A stretch of DNA of 64,000 nucleotides from CAYVUM01 sp964619055 (GCA_964619055.1 CAZUDB010000003.1:59753-123752), one strand, 5' to 3'. Positions 53,928-63,217 are shown, counted from the first letter of the stretch. Notes: generated from the letters alone by a model not told the origin. Translations and numbers: made by a program.

Positions 53928-54743
53928 ATGGAGAAGTTTCGCGTCGCACCGAACGACAAAATCGATCTAAGCAAAGTCGACGCTGGCTTCAAAGATCAGC
54001 ATGAGTCGCACGAGCACGCGCTGCCAGAGATCGAGAAACATACCCAGAAATTGCGTGAACTTCAGTATCTCTTGTATGCGGAGGGAAAGCGCTCACTGCT
54101 GATCTGCCTTCAAGGGCGTGATGCGGCGGGCAAGGACGGCACGATCAACCATGTGCTGGGAGCCATGAACCCCCAAGGCTGCGCGGTTACCGCCTTCAAG
54201 GTTCCCACCAAGGAAGAAGCAGACCATGACTTCCTATGGCGCTACCACAGGGCAACACCACGCAAGGGTCAAGTATCGATCTTCAACCGCTCCCACTACG
54301 AAGATGTGCTGGTTGTGCGTGTGCACAACCTCGTGCCTAAGACCGTTTGGTCGAAACGGTACGACGTGATCAATAACTTTGAGAAACTGCTATCAGACAA
54401 CGGCACGCATATCCTAAAATTTTACCTGCACATCGACGCCGACGAACAGCTGAAGCGATTTAAACAACGCCTCGACGACCCCGCCCGTCATTGGAAGATC
54501 AGTGAAGGAGATTATGCGGAACGGCCGTTTTGGAATGCCTATACAGAAGCCTTTGAGGCGGCATTGACTCAATGCAGCACCGTGTCTGCTCCGTGGTTCA
54601 TCATCCCCTCGAACCACAAATGGTTCCGCAATCTCGCAATCTCCAGGATCATCAGCGAATATATAGAATCATTGAGAATGGCGTTCCCTGCACCCTCAGT
54701 CGACATCAATGATATCAAAAAAAAATATCACGCCATCGCGTAA
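53928..54743 (+). CDS. ppk2: PPK2-family polyphosphate kinase
   Basis: 271 residues from the ATG at 53928; a GTG at 53901 is an alternative. Walker A GRDAAGKDG at 63-71 and the RSHYEDVLVVRVHNLVP lid region are characteristic of PPK2, with a Walker-B-like IFNRSHYED. The enzyme moves phosphate between polyphosphate and nucleoside di- or monophosphates; which of the PPK2 classes it belongs to is not clear. Next to the ATPase it could regenerate ATP from polyphosphate. Confidence 0.88.
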   Translation: MEKFRVAPNDKIDLSKVDAGFKDQHESHEHALPEIEKHTQKLRELQYLLYAEGKRSLLICLQGRDAAGKDGTINHVLGAMNPQGCAVTAFKVPTKEEADHDFLWRYHRATPRKGQVSIFNRSHYEDVLVVRVHNLVPKTVWSKRYDVINNFEKLLSDNGTHILKFYLHIDADEQLKRFKQRLDDPARHWKISEGDYAERPFWNAYTEAFEAALTQCSTVSAPWFIIPSNHKWFRNLAISRIISEYIESLRMAFPAPSVDINDIKKKYHAIA

Positions 54744-54999
54744 GAAGTACGCGGACAAACCAAGTCAAGACAAGAACACATTTAGAAGCTCCCCCACTTA
54801 GCCGACGGCATGCTCTAAACCAAAAAAATCTCGCCGTCTCATGAGAGACACTATAGTTGCACCTCACGACCAGAATAACATATTTAAATTCCAGACGGCA
54901 AACCTCGCCTCATATTATTAAATTTAATACCCTTGGATTTACCGTGCGCAAGACCCTCTATGCGTAATGTTGACGTCATATTTGACAAAAAAACTCGAT

Positions 55000-55653
55000 T
55001 TATTTTAGGTCCATGTCGATCTTATAATCAAAAAACAAAAAATCATTTTTATAATATCGTTGGCAGAAAGATTTGACTGCTTTGACAGATTCAGGAGTCA
55101 TGACGATTTTATTAGAAGACGTTACGAGCGGTATATTAACTTCAAATATGTTAAACCCGAGCTGAAAACGCCGAGAAACCTCTTGTGCCCAAGATTTTCC
55201 GAGCCCTGTCTCAATTTTAAAAATCTTGAGGTTAGGATGAAAAAAATCAATCTGTGGCCTCAAATGATTATCAAGAGCACAAGGATTATTTTTGAAGCGG
55301 TCTTCTGCTGCACGAACCAAATCACAAACGTCGGATTTGTGCTTAAGGAGTTGATATCTTAGTTCCGACATAAACCTATCGTAAGGATGCCGCACAGTCA
55401 TAAAAGAAAAATCAATTCTGTCAAAATCAATTATTTTCTCGTATATTTCACGATGGTAGTGTTGTGGGGATATTTTCATTCCAAAACGCCACGGTTTAGA
55501 GAAACTCAAACACTCCTCGTACCTATTAGCTTTAAATAAATTTTCCACATACGTCCCGCCAGTTTTGGGCGTATGAGCGAAGAAGACCAACCTGTTATTC
55601 CAGGAGCGAAAAACTGGCATAGCCCTACTCTTAGATCTTACTGTGAGCTTCAT
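55000..55653 (-). CDS. Sulfotransferase family protein
   Basis: 217 residues. The 5'-phosphosulfate-binding loop lies at residues 25-40 with K30-T31-G32-G33-T34 (HTPKTGGTYVENLF). The 3'-phosphate motif is TVRHPYDRFMSEL. Such enzymes transfer sulfate from PAPS, often onto a polysaccharide. The gene is strongly AT-rich, matching the other accessory genes after the tRNA. No PAPS-synthesis gene is in the window. Confidence 0.82.
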   Translation of the reverse strand: MKLTVRSKSRAMPVFRSWNNRLVFFAHTPKTGGTYVENLFKANRYEECLSFSKPWRFGMKISPQHYHREIYEKIIDFDRIDFSFMTVRHPYDRFMSELRYQLLKHKSDVCDLVRAAEDRFKNNPCALDNHLRPQIDFFHPNLKIFKIETGLGKSWAQEVSRRFQLGFNIFEVNIPLVTSSNKIVMTPESVKAVKSFCQRYYKNDFLFFDYKIDMDLK

Positions 55654-56104
55654 GAAGACCGCTACAGGATCTACATCGAATAACGTGGGTCAACCTCGCA
55701 CGCTCCCACGTGTGCATTCCACGGACCAACCAGCCTTAATGAACGCACGTCACTCATTTCCCACAACGGCGATGAAAATGATTGAACGATTTGGCTCTAG
55801 ACTAAATCACTGTACCCCCGTCGCCGGCGCTTTAGACCAATCATATAGGTGCGCTATCCGGGATACCAACGATCAGGCGTTGTCGTGGATGTGGAAAGTT
55901 CTGGATAGTTTGAATTAAATACAGATTGCGATGCTTATCACCGCTCATGGTATCATTACGATTCCGCAAAAAGGCATGCCAAATACAGCAATTGGGGGGC
56001 AACACAGGCTCAAAAGGTGATCTCCTGGTTGCGGCCGTCATTGGCCTTATCTTCAGCACAATCGCTGCCCACCATGCGATCTAAGATTTGGTGATCATCA
56101 GCGG
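55654..56104. other. Intergenic region, no convincing gene
   Basis: About 450 bases with short overlapping frames on both strands; none resembles a known family. AT-rich sequence ends at about 56000, where GC-rich codon use resumes, so the end of the accessory stretch is probably here. Confidence 0.4.
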
Positions 56105-56857
56105 TCACGTAATCGATCCGATGCGGACCGTTAGCGGCCAACGGATCGCCAACGCCCTTCGTGCCCCGGGCCATCCCGAGCGGACGTCATCAGTGAACCG
56201 TTGAAATGGCCCCGGGCCTAGGGCAGCCGCCGCGCGGTTCGTCGCTGACCAGGTGGCCACATACTCGATGACTGCATCAACCGGCCAGGTAGCGTGCATG
56301 GATAGGGCTGGAACGGGCCGTTCCGGAAATGGGAACGGCAAATCGCGATAGTGGGTTTCCACATACCGGCGTTCAGGCGGCCAGAACGGACCCAACACGT
56401 CCACATAGAATCTATCTATCGCCTCGCCCACGGGGCCGTCGATCTCGATGGTGCCATAGGTGATCAGCGCCACAGCGCCGCCGGGATTTAACACACGGCG
56501 GACTTCGGCATAAAACGCGTCCAGATTGAACCAGTGTGCCGCTTGCGCGGCCGTTACCAGATCGACGCTAGCCCCATCCAAGCCAGACGCCTCGGCTGCG
56601 GCCGTGCGATAGCGAACGCGGGGATGGGGTTGCGCGTGGAGGATCTGCTGATCACTGGCATCCGTGGCGATCACCGAAGCGAAGTGGTTGGCTAACAGAG
56701 TTGCAAGCTGACCGGTGCCGCATCCGCAATCCAAGGCGCATTCCTGCGTGGACACAGCATCGGCTAGGACCGTGCCCAATTCCGGCGGATAGGCCGGTCG
56801 GAAGGCCGCGTACGTAGCAGCGACCTTGGAAAAGTGGTCGTGGAATAGCCGCGTCAT
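56105..56857 (-). CDS. Class I SAM-dependent methyltransferase
   Basis: 250 residues. SAM motif I is ALDCGCGTGQLATLLA and motif II follows in VIATDASDQQILHA. The DLVTAAQAAHWFNLDAFYAE segment is typical of UbiE/trans-aconitate-like methyltransferases. The start HDHFSKVAATYAAFRPAYP is complete. The substrate is unknown. It is divergent from the OpgH-like gene. Confidence 0.85.
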   Translation of the reverse strand: MTRLFHDHFSKVAATYAAFRPAYPPELGTVLADAVSTQECALDCGCGTGQLATLLANHFASVIATDASDQQILHAQPHPRVRYRTAAAEASGLDGASVDLVTAAQAAHWFNLDAFYAEVRRVLNPGGAVALITYGTIEIDGPVGEAIDRFYVDVLGPFWPPERRYVETHYRDLPFPFPERPVPALSMHATWPVDAVIEYVATWSATNRAAAALGPGPFQRFTDDVRSGWPGARRALAIRWPLTVRIGSIT

Positions 56858-56976
56858 GACCCACTACCTTCCCTGCACGATCACACTGGGGAGCGCCTGG
56901 CGTTTACGGGCGTAACAATCATTCGCAAGCAGCAGGCAGGGCCTGTCGATACCCACGCCGATGAGGTTCAAGCTTT

Positions 56977-57001
56977 GCGGTTTTGATGCGTCAAAAGCCG
57001 C
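56977..57001. repeat. Inverted repeat upstream of the opgH-like gene
   Basis: TTTTGA (56981-56986), a TGCG loop and TCAAAA (56991-56996), extended by GCGG and (G)CCGC. It lies about 135 bases before the OpgH-like start and 120 after the methyltransferase start; it may be an operator or attenuator. Confidence 0.45.
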
Positions 57002-57135
57002 CGTTACCGAGCCTAAATCTTTTTCAAAGATCGGAATGGACGGCACAATGCGTATCAGAACCGGATTCGGCCTTACCCAAGATGGGTTTAGGCAGCGCGG
57101 CCATTATTGCCGAAACAACCTGCGAGCATGCGTAC

Positions 57136-59034
57136 ATGTCTATCATGACCACCCTCTCGATACTTGATAATAGCGGGCAGTTTTCTGTTCGGGCACGCCG
57201 AGGCATATTCATGGCCCTCGTCATTATGACTATTATGGCCCTTATCAGTGGACTTGTCTTCGCATTTGGCGCTGACGGCCTAAGCCTACTTGACGCAGGT
57301 ATGATCGCGTTGTCGGCATGCACACTACCATGGCTGGTGATTGGCTTTTGGAATGCTGCTATCGGCCTTACTCTAATGTTGAGAGGATCATACGCGACCG
57401 TCGATGCGCTGCAATCGCCAACACGAAAGGCCCCCTTGGGCCGATCTAGGGCACGAACAGCTCTCCTTATGCCGATCCGAAATGAGGACCCACAGGCGTC
57501 GCTCCGCAATCTCAAGATTACGCTGAGCAGCCTCGATCAAGTGTCGTACGACCATGGCATCGATGTTTTCATCCTTAGTGATACGGACGATCCGGACATT
57601 GCCGCGGAGGAGGAGCGGCTGTTTGTCGCATGGCGGGCGACGGACAGGACGCCGCAGCGCCTGCATTATCGCCGTCGCCGGCAAAACGAAGGCTTTAAAG
57701 CAGGCAACGTGCGCGATTTCTGCGATCACTGGGGAATGAACTACGACTACATGGTGGTACTCGACTGCGACAGCGTCATGGCCGGCTCCACCATTCTCCG
57801 GTTGATTGCGGCGATGGAAACGAACTCGCGCCTTGGAATTCTGCAGACGCTCGTGGTCGGTTTGCCTGCGGAAAGTGCTTTTACCCGGATCTTTCAGTTC
57901 GGCATGCGCCTTGGCATGCGGTCCTATACGATGGGCAGTGCGTGGTGGCAGGCCAGTGCAGGTCCGTATTGGGGGCACAATGCCATCTTGCGCGTGAAAC
58001 CGTTCATGGATCACTGCCGGCTGCCGACTCTGCCGGGTGGCCCGCCATTGGGCGGACCAGTGCTTAGCCACGATCAAGTTGAAGCGGTGCTCATGGCACG
58101 AGCCGGCTTCGAAGTGCGCGTGACCCCGGTCGAGCACGGCAGCTATGAGGCTAACCCACCGAGCGTGCTTGCCTTCATTCGTCGCGAACTGCGCTGGTGC
58201 CAAGGCAATATGCAGTATTTTCAGCTGGTTGGCATGCCGGGCCTCCGGGCGCTCGGGCGCCTGCAGTTGGTGCTGGCGATCTTAATGTACACGGGCGCAC
58301 CTTGTTGGTTTGGCTTCGTGATCCTCTTTCTGTGTAACATTGCCGCCGGCACGCCGGCCCCTTTGGTGACAGATGTGGCTCTGTCGGGCAGTTTGGCGGC
58401 AACGGGATCATCATACGTGTCCACCCTGTCGTGGTGGCTGATCGGGGCCTTTCTGGTCTTGCTGTTCGCGCCAAAACTCGCCGCCGCCATTTACGTCTTG
58501 GTTTCGTCGCAAGAGCGTCGGGCTTTCGGTGGAGGCGTACGCTTTGCCGGCAGTTTCTTACTGGAGGTGATTTTTGCGGCTCTCCTCGCCCCGGTGATGG
58601 CCGCAACGATTACGATTTTCCTAATCGGCCTTCCCTTCGGCCGACGCATCAGCTGGGGTGGCCAAGTACGAGCCGGCGATCGCATCGGCATTGCGACCGC
58701 CGTCGCTCGGCTCTGGCCGCAAACCGTCATTGGGATTGGCTTTATGCTATCCGTGGTGTTCATCGACGCGAATGCCGCTTGGTTGGTCATGCCGATCGCC
58801 GCCGGTCTTGTGGCAGCGATCCCGTTTGCGACCGTCACGGCAGCCCCGACGTTCGGTCGTTGGCTGACGCGGACCGGCCTATTCCAAACGCCAGAAGAAA
58901 CCGCGCCACCGCAGGAAGTGCTGCAGGCCTGTCCGTGGCTTGCACAACGCCAGGCTCCGGACAGTCGCCAACTGACGCGCGATCGACACGCCAGGCGCTG
59001 GCGGTTACCACGACGCAGCGAATCCCATGGCTGA
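57136..59034 (+). CDS. OpgH/MdoH-like glucan glucosyltransferase
   Basis: 632 residues from the ATG at 57136; the frame extends to 56983. The GT2 core is LLMPIRNEDPQASLRN, FILSDTDD, VVLDCDSVMAG, SHDQVEAV and RRELRWCQGNMQYF, which is the OpgH (osmoregulated periplasmic glucan) pattern. At least six membrane segments surround it. Compared with E. coli OpgH (about 850 residues) the N- and C-termini are short. No opgG is adjacent. The last eight bases overlap the RibD-type gene. Confidence 0.9.
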   Translation: MSIMTTLSILDNSGQFSVRARRGIFMALVIMTIMALISGLVFAFGADGLSLLDAGMIALSACTLPWLVIGFWNAAIGLTLMLRGSYATVDALQSPTRKAPLGRSRARTALLMPIRNEDPQASLRNLKITLSSLDQVSYDHGIDVFILSDTDDPDIAAEEERLFVAWRATDRTPQRLHYRRRRQNEGFKAGNVRDFCDHWGMNYDYMVVLDCDSVMAGSTILRLIAAMETNSRLGILQTLVVGLPAESAFTRIFQFGMRLGMRSYTMGSAWWQASAGPYWGHNAILRVKPFMDHCRLPTLPGGPPLGGPVLSHDQVEAVLMARAGFEVRVTPVEHGSYEANPPSVLAFIRRELRWCQGNMQYFQLVGMPGLRALGRLQLVLAILMYTGAPCWFGFVILFLCNIAAGTPAPLVTDVALSGSLAATGSSYVSTLSWWLIGAFLVLLFAPKLAAAIYVLVSSQERRAFGGGVRFAGSFLLEVIFAALLAPVMAATITIFLIGLPFGRRISWGGQVRAGDRIGIATAVARLWPQTVIGIGFMLSVVFIDANAAWLVMPIAAGLVAAIPFATVTAAPTFGRWLTRTGLFQTPEETAPPQEVLQACPWLAQRQAPDSRQLTRDRHARRWRLPRRSESHG

Positions 59035-59839
59035 GCACGGCCGCCAAGATAGCGCGGATTGGCTTCGGCTCTTGGCCTTGGTTGAGCGAGTTCGCGCCGC
59101 TCGTCGGCGAGGATGCCCATGCCCTTGCGAAGACAACGTTCTGGACGATCTCGACGATCTTTGCCGAACCTCATCGGACCCGCTAGTAGCCGCCATTTAC
59201 GCTCCAATTGTTCGCGACGGGGCTGCCGGACCACTAACCATTGGTCAGACCGGCCAAAGCTTGGACGCCCGCATCGCAACGAATACGGGCCATTCGCGAT
59301 ACATCAATGGCCATGACGCCTTGGATCACCTACACCGGCTGCGCGCTCTCGTCGATGCGGTCGTAGTCGGCGCAACCACAGTGGAAGTCGATGATCCAAG
59401 ACTGACGGTCCGGCGAGTCTCGGGCCGCCACCCGACCCGCGTCGTCATCGATCCACGGGGCCGCGTGTCCCGCCAGCGGCAAATCTTCAACAATGATGCA
59501 CCGACAGTCGTTTTGAGTGGTGGCAACGGTGAGAACCGCTATCTCAAATCAGCGTTCATTCTCGACCGGCTCCACGCCCTCCACCTCCGTATCGTCCTCA
59601 TCGAGGGCGGCGCCCACACTCTGTCAGTGTTTATTCGCGAGGGATCGCTCGATCGGCTTCACGTGTCGGTGGCGCCACTGATCCTTGGATCAGGCCGCCC
59701 GTCCGTGTGCCTGCCCCCCATCGCCTACGTGCATGAGGGTATCCGCGTGCACATGAGCGCGCATCCGCTCGGATCAGACATTCTGCTCAGCTGTGAGTTT
59801 CCGGAACGTCAGGTCGACCAGAGCGCCAGCACATCATGA
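59027..59839 (+). CDS. RibD C-terminal-domain reductase (dihydrofolate-reductase-like)
   Basis: 270 residues. The RibD-C core is visible from about 70 onwards: QTGQSLDARIATNTGHSRYI, ALVDAVVVGATTVEVDDPRL, RVVIDPRGRVS and LIEGGAHTLSVFIREG. There is no deaminase domain. The first 65 residues are a Cys-containing extension (GCPCPCED) without a family match. RibD-C reductases reduce the ribosyl side chain of a pyrimidine in riboflavin synthesis and related pterin or flavin steps. It starts inside the opgH-like stop and its end overlaps the methyltransferase by 31 bases. Confidence 0.85.
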   Translation: MAEHGRQDSADWLRLLALVERVRAARRRGCPCPCEDNVLDDLDDLCRTSSDPLVAAIYAPIVRDGAAGPLTIGQTGQSLDARIATNTGHSRYINGHDALDHLHRLRALVDAVVVGATTVEVDDPRLTVRRVSGRHPTRVVIDPRGRVSRQRQIFNNDAPTVVLSGGNGENRYLKSAFILDRLHALHLRIVLIEGGAHTLSVFIREGSLDRLHVSVAPLILGSGRPSVCLPPIAYVHEGIRVHMSAHPLGSDILLSCEFPERQVDQSASTS

Positions 59840-60648
59840 TGACCCACGCGCATTGATAGGGCGCCGGTGCGAGCTTGGCAGAGCCGCTGGTCCCGCCAAT
59901 CGATGATTGTCTGTCGAGCGTCAGGTGCCATGGTTAGCGCCACCATCGCCCAGCCTCGAAGCAACTCCTCCATGATGGACCTGTCCGAGGACCCGAGGCA
60001 CCACGGACTTTCGCCAGCGACGACGCGAGCACCACATGCTCGCGCCCGGTCCAGGAACGTCGGCACCGCCTCCGCACCGAGCGCGTCGCCGAAACCCTTG
60101 TCGGTCCTCTGATGTGTATTGACAAGGCCGATGACTAAGTCATCGCCTGCGTCGTGTGGCTGGATGCTGACGTGACCGTCGTAGGACAAAGCAGCATGAA
60201 GCGTTCTATTCATGCGCGCGGCGACATCGATGAGCGAGCACAGCCAGGCACCGGAAACGAGATCGAGCAACGCTGAGGATGTGATCAGATCGGATCCGTC
60301 TAGAACGTTGTCTAAAGCCGCCTTCGCGAGATCCACAGGGTAGATCTCGCCTGTAAAGGTGCTCTCTCCCGCGATTGCGGATTCAGGCGGGTGCTTTAAG
60401 GCGGACAACAAAGATGGATCGGCGTCGATCATCCGCCACGCTTGGTCACACTCAAGGATCGGCGCCAAATGGCGGGCATTGCTCCCAGTGCCACACCCAA
60501 GATCGCTGACTCGAAGGATGCCGCCGCCCGCTGCGTTCCGATCGCTAGCCCAAGCAGCAAGAACTTGCTCAACGGGCCGACTCCGCGAGCGCGCATCGAT
60601 CGGCTCGCGCAGCGCTAGCCATGTCGCCGCAAAGCCGGTCAAAGGCAC
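59809..60648 (-). CDS. SAM-dependent methyltransferase of the pterin-like cluster
   Basis: 279 residues. SAM motif I is VSDLGCGTGSNARHLAP near residue 48. The protein is complete with MPLTGFAATWLALREPIDARS at the start, a frequent opening in this family. It is the last gene of the minus-strand operon; its start overlaps the glycosyltransferase stop by ten bases, so the two are coupled. The methyl acceptor is unknown. Confidence 0.85.
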   Translation of the reverse strand: MPLTGFAATWLALREPIDARSRSRPVEQVLAAWASDRNAAGGGILRVSDLGCGTGSNARHLAPILECDQAWRMIDADPSLLSALKHPPESAIAGESTFTGEIYPVDLAKAALDNVLDGSDLITSSALLDLVSGAWLCSLIDVAARMNRTLHAALSYDGHVSIQPHDAGDDLVIGLVNTHQRTDKGFGDALGAEAVPTFLDRARACGARVVAGESPWCLGSSDRSIMEELLRGWAMVALTMAPDARQTIIDWRDQRLCQARTGALSMRVGHHDVLALWST

Positions 60649-61679
60649 ACCAACTCATCGACCGCGCGGATCCATTCGCTGGCCGCCAGGCTCCATGGCC
60701 TTGGCGGTACACGTCCCGGTGGCGGGCGCCTGCCGCACAGGTAGATGCGTATCGCCGCCGTTAAGGCACTCACATCTCCAGGGGGAACCAAGTGCGCGGA
60801 GGGGGGGGCCGCTTCGGGGATCGCGCCTGCGGTCGTGGCAACGATGGGCATGGCGTGTTGGGCGGCCTCAGCGATCACCATGCCGAACCCCTCGTGATGC
60901 GAGGGCAGAACAAACGCGTCGGCATTCTGGTAGTACCAGGCAAGCCGCGTCTCGCTAACGGCACCTGCGAAGAACACACGATCCTGAAGGCCGAACTCTC
61001 GGCATAGGCGGCGCAAGCGGTGCGCGAACCCACGATCATGCTCCGGCCCGACGAGGACCAACTGCCAGCGAAAGCGACGCAGAGGCATGAGTGCGCGAAG
61101 GAGGACATCCTGCCCCTTACGTGGGGTCAGACTGGCAACGCAGAGGAGAATTTTGGATCCGCAGCCGCGGCGCCGTCGCGGGCGCGCCCCACGCTTCGGG
61201 TCAACCCCCGGTCGGACAATGCGCACACGCTCGGGGTCCACGCCGAAGTCCAAGAGGCGCGATGCCGTCGTGGCACTCGTCACAATGGCACCGCAGGCGA
61301 GAGCAAGCGCCGCTCGTTCCTGGTCGAAGTAGCGTTGTCGATCGTCCACTCCCAGTCCCGTTTCATCGCAGATCGGATGATGAACCAACGCGACCAAGCG
61401 CAGGCGAGTGGACAGGGACGTGAATACAGCCAATAGCGGGGCGAAGCAGAGTCCGTCGATCACGACGGCAGAATGATCGGCGAGAGGGGCGACTGCCCCG
61501 CGCAGGAGTTCCGCGTCGGCGTCCGTGCTTCGTCCGGGATATGTGCCTGAGAGTTCGACAACGATACCCAATCGCCGGCTGGCCGCAAGTGCAAGGAGTA
61601 TCTGGTGATCATAGCGAAAGCCGCCGGTGGGTGTGTCACGTCGACCCGGCAAGACAACATGAACAGCCGCGGTGGTCAT
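60639..61679 (-). CDS. Family-4 glycosyltransferase of the pterin-like cluster
   Basis: 346 residues. GT4 motifs are in order: VRIVRPGVDP, ASLTPRKGQDVLLRAL, and the EGFGMVIAEA donor-binding E-x7-E in HHEGFGMVIAEAAQ. The N-terminal VVLPGRRDTPTGGFRYDHQ is a GT-B start. It transfers a nucleotide-sugar residue with retention of configuration. It overlaps its upstream gene by four bases. Confidence 0.85.
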   Translation of the reverse strand: MTTAAVHVVLPGRRDTPTGGFRYDHQILLALAASRRLGIVVELSGTYPGRSTDADAELLRGAVAPLADHSAVVIDGLCFAPLLAVFTSLSTRLRLVALVHHPICDETGLGVDDRQRYFDQERAALALACGAIVTSATTASRLLDFGVDPERVRIVRPGVDPKRGARPRRRRGCGSKILLCVASLTPRKGQDVLLRALMPLRRFRWQLVLVGPEHDRGFAHRLRRLCREFGLQDRVFFAGAVSETRLAWYYQNADAFVLPSHHEGFGMVIAEAAQHAMPIVATTAGAIPEAAPPSAHLVPPGDVSALTAAIRIYLCGRRPPPGRVPPRPWSLAASEWIRAVDELVCL

Positions 61680-62080
61680 TCCGTCAGGTCAGCCTCGTAG
61701 GCGGCGGAGGCCACATGGGACTCATGCAGGACAACCCGCAAAGACTGTAGGCCATCGGCACTCTGGCCGAGCCGCTTGGCGGCAATTGCGTCCTTCAATT
61801 GATCGAACACGAAGCGCGCGAGCACCTCGGTCGTGGTGTTGACGCCAGCAAAGGCCGGCTCGTCGTCAAGGTTGCGGTAGGTTAGGGCGCCAAGCACCTC
61901 CTCCAGCACGGTCGTCGCGGCACCGATATCGACGACGATGCCGTTGCTGTCGAGCACAGGGCGGCGAAAGTCCACATCGACAACGTATGTGGCACCGTGC
62001 AGACGCTGAGCCGGCCCGAAGACCGGGCCGCTTAAGCTGTGGGCGATCATCATGTGCGAGCGGACCGTCACCGTATACAT
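61676..62080 (-). CDS. 6-pyruvoyl-tetrahydropterin-synthase/QueD-like protein, atypical active site
   Basis: 134 residues, with AGGAG before the ATG. The T-fold pattern is clear: MIAHSLSGPVFGPAQRLHGATYVVDVDF, ending in LHESHVASAAYEA. Two zinc ligands match (H14, H28), but the third His is A30 (HGAT instead of HGHx). The catalytic Cys before LHG is absent, and the usual LDHxxLN is LTYRNLDD. The start and fold match the family, while the chemistry must differ or be lost. It is coupled to the dehydrogenase and glycosyltransferase genes. Confidence 0.8.
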   Translation of the reverse strand: MYTVTVRSHMMIAHSLSGPVFGPAQRLHGATYVVDVDFRRPVLDSNGIVVDIGAATTVLEEVLGALTYRNLDDEPAFAGVNTTTEVLARFVFDQLKDAIAAKRLGQSADGLQSLRVVLHESHVASAAYEADLTE

Positions 62081-62086
62081 GATCGT

Positions 62087-63091
62087 TTAAACTCCTGTCG
62101 GGGGCCCATATCGGATGACATGACAGAGGACGGACGGCATCGTATTCGCCGCAAGCGACGACATAACGGCGGGCATCGCCTCAAAAGGGCTTTCACCGGT
62201 CAGCAAACTGTCCAAGCGATCATCCCGGAGCAGGCGTAAGGCCGTTTCCAGGCGGCGACGCCGTGTCCACCGTGACCGTTGGCACGACGCGACAGAACCA
62301 ACCTGCGAGGAGCGAAGCGTGAGACGTTTTGAATGGAACGCCTCGCCGAGCGAGAGCGAGACGGTTTTTGTCCCGAACCAGCTCATCTCCAGGATTGTTG
62401 CTTCGAAATCGCACAAAGCGAGGGCGGCCGAAAGTCCCTCCGGGTTGCCGCTGGCATGGATCACGACGTCAAAAGCGGCGTGCAGCGGCGGCTCGGAGCA
62501 GTGGGTGAGCCCAAGTCGTTCAGCGACTGGAGCCTTCGAGGCATCGGGATCGACGAGCAAGACCTCCGTTGCAGGCAGTCCGACAGCGAGCCACGCCACC
62601 AAAACCCCGACGACGCCTGCTCCAAGGACACAGACTTTGTCTCCTGCGCGAACGTTCGCATCCCACAGGCCATTCAGGGCCGTCTCCATGTTCGCGGCCA
62701 GCACGGCGCGCTCCACGGGAAGACCCGTCGGTAAAGCAACCACCGTCGATGCGGGCACGTAAGCGTAATCTTGATGCGGATGCAGCAAGAAGACGTTGCG
62801 GTTCACAAGGTCGCGAGGCCCCTCTCGAACGTACGCAACGAGGGCATAACCATACTTAACAGGTGCGGGAAAGGTCCCTTCCTGGAAGGGACACGCCATT
62901 GTATCCGCTTGGCTGGCCGGAACGTCGCCACGAAACACCAACACCTCAGTACCGCGGCTGATCCCCGAGACCACGGCTTGAATCAGAACGTCATTCTCCG
63001 CCGTGGGTGCGATCATCGACGTGCGGATCTCGCCGCGACCGCGATCTGCGACCCAAAACGCTCGCGCGTGCCGCAGACCCGGCAGACTCAC
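62087..63091 (-). CDS. BchC-like zinc-binding alcohol dehydrogenase (MDR family)
   Basis: 334 residues from a GTG at 63091, chosen because the family start is near ARAFWVADRGRGEIR; the frame extends to 63226. The MDR text VVSGISRGTEVLVFRGDVP lacks the usual catalytic-zinc Cys, as in BchC and related enzymes. The Rossmann domain is VLGAGVVGVLVAWLA, and LLTGESPFEAMPAVMSSLA is near the end. It is first in the operon, six bases before the PTPS-like gene, so it likely acts on the same intermediate. Confidence 0.82.
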   Translation of the reverse strand: MSLPGLRHARAFWVADRGRGEIRTSMIAPTAENDVLIQAVVSGISRGTEVLVFRGDVPASQADTMACPFQEGTFPAPVKYGYALVAYVREGPRDLVNRNVFLLHPHQDYAYVPASTVVALPTGLPVERAVLAANMETALNGLWDANVRAGDKVCVLGAGVVGVLVAWLAVGLPATEVLLVDPDASKAPVAERLGLTHCSEPPLHAAFDVVIHASGNPEGLSAALALCDFEATILEMSWFGTKTVSLSLGEAFHSKRLTLRSSQVGSVASCQRSRWTRRRRLETALRLLRDDRLDSLLTGESPFEAMPAVMSSLAANTMPSVLCHVIRYGPPTGV

Positions 63092-63217
63092 GGCCGGTCC
63101 GCCGGGACAGTCGCGCGGGCGCCGGCGCGAAGGTCTCTTGTCGTTGATAGCGATGGTACCGACATCCGGGTCGGGGGTTTGTGTCGCGGCCACTCGTTTG
63201 GAAAGGGAGCAAATCTC

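Noticed and set aside
48616..56100. Second copy of the tRNA-Gly 3' end as an attachment site
   Set aside because: Read for the T-loop and acceptor sequence by eye and not found; may be diverged or outside the window.
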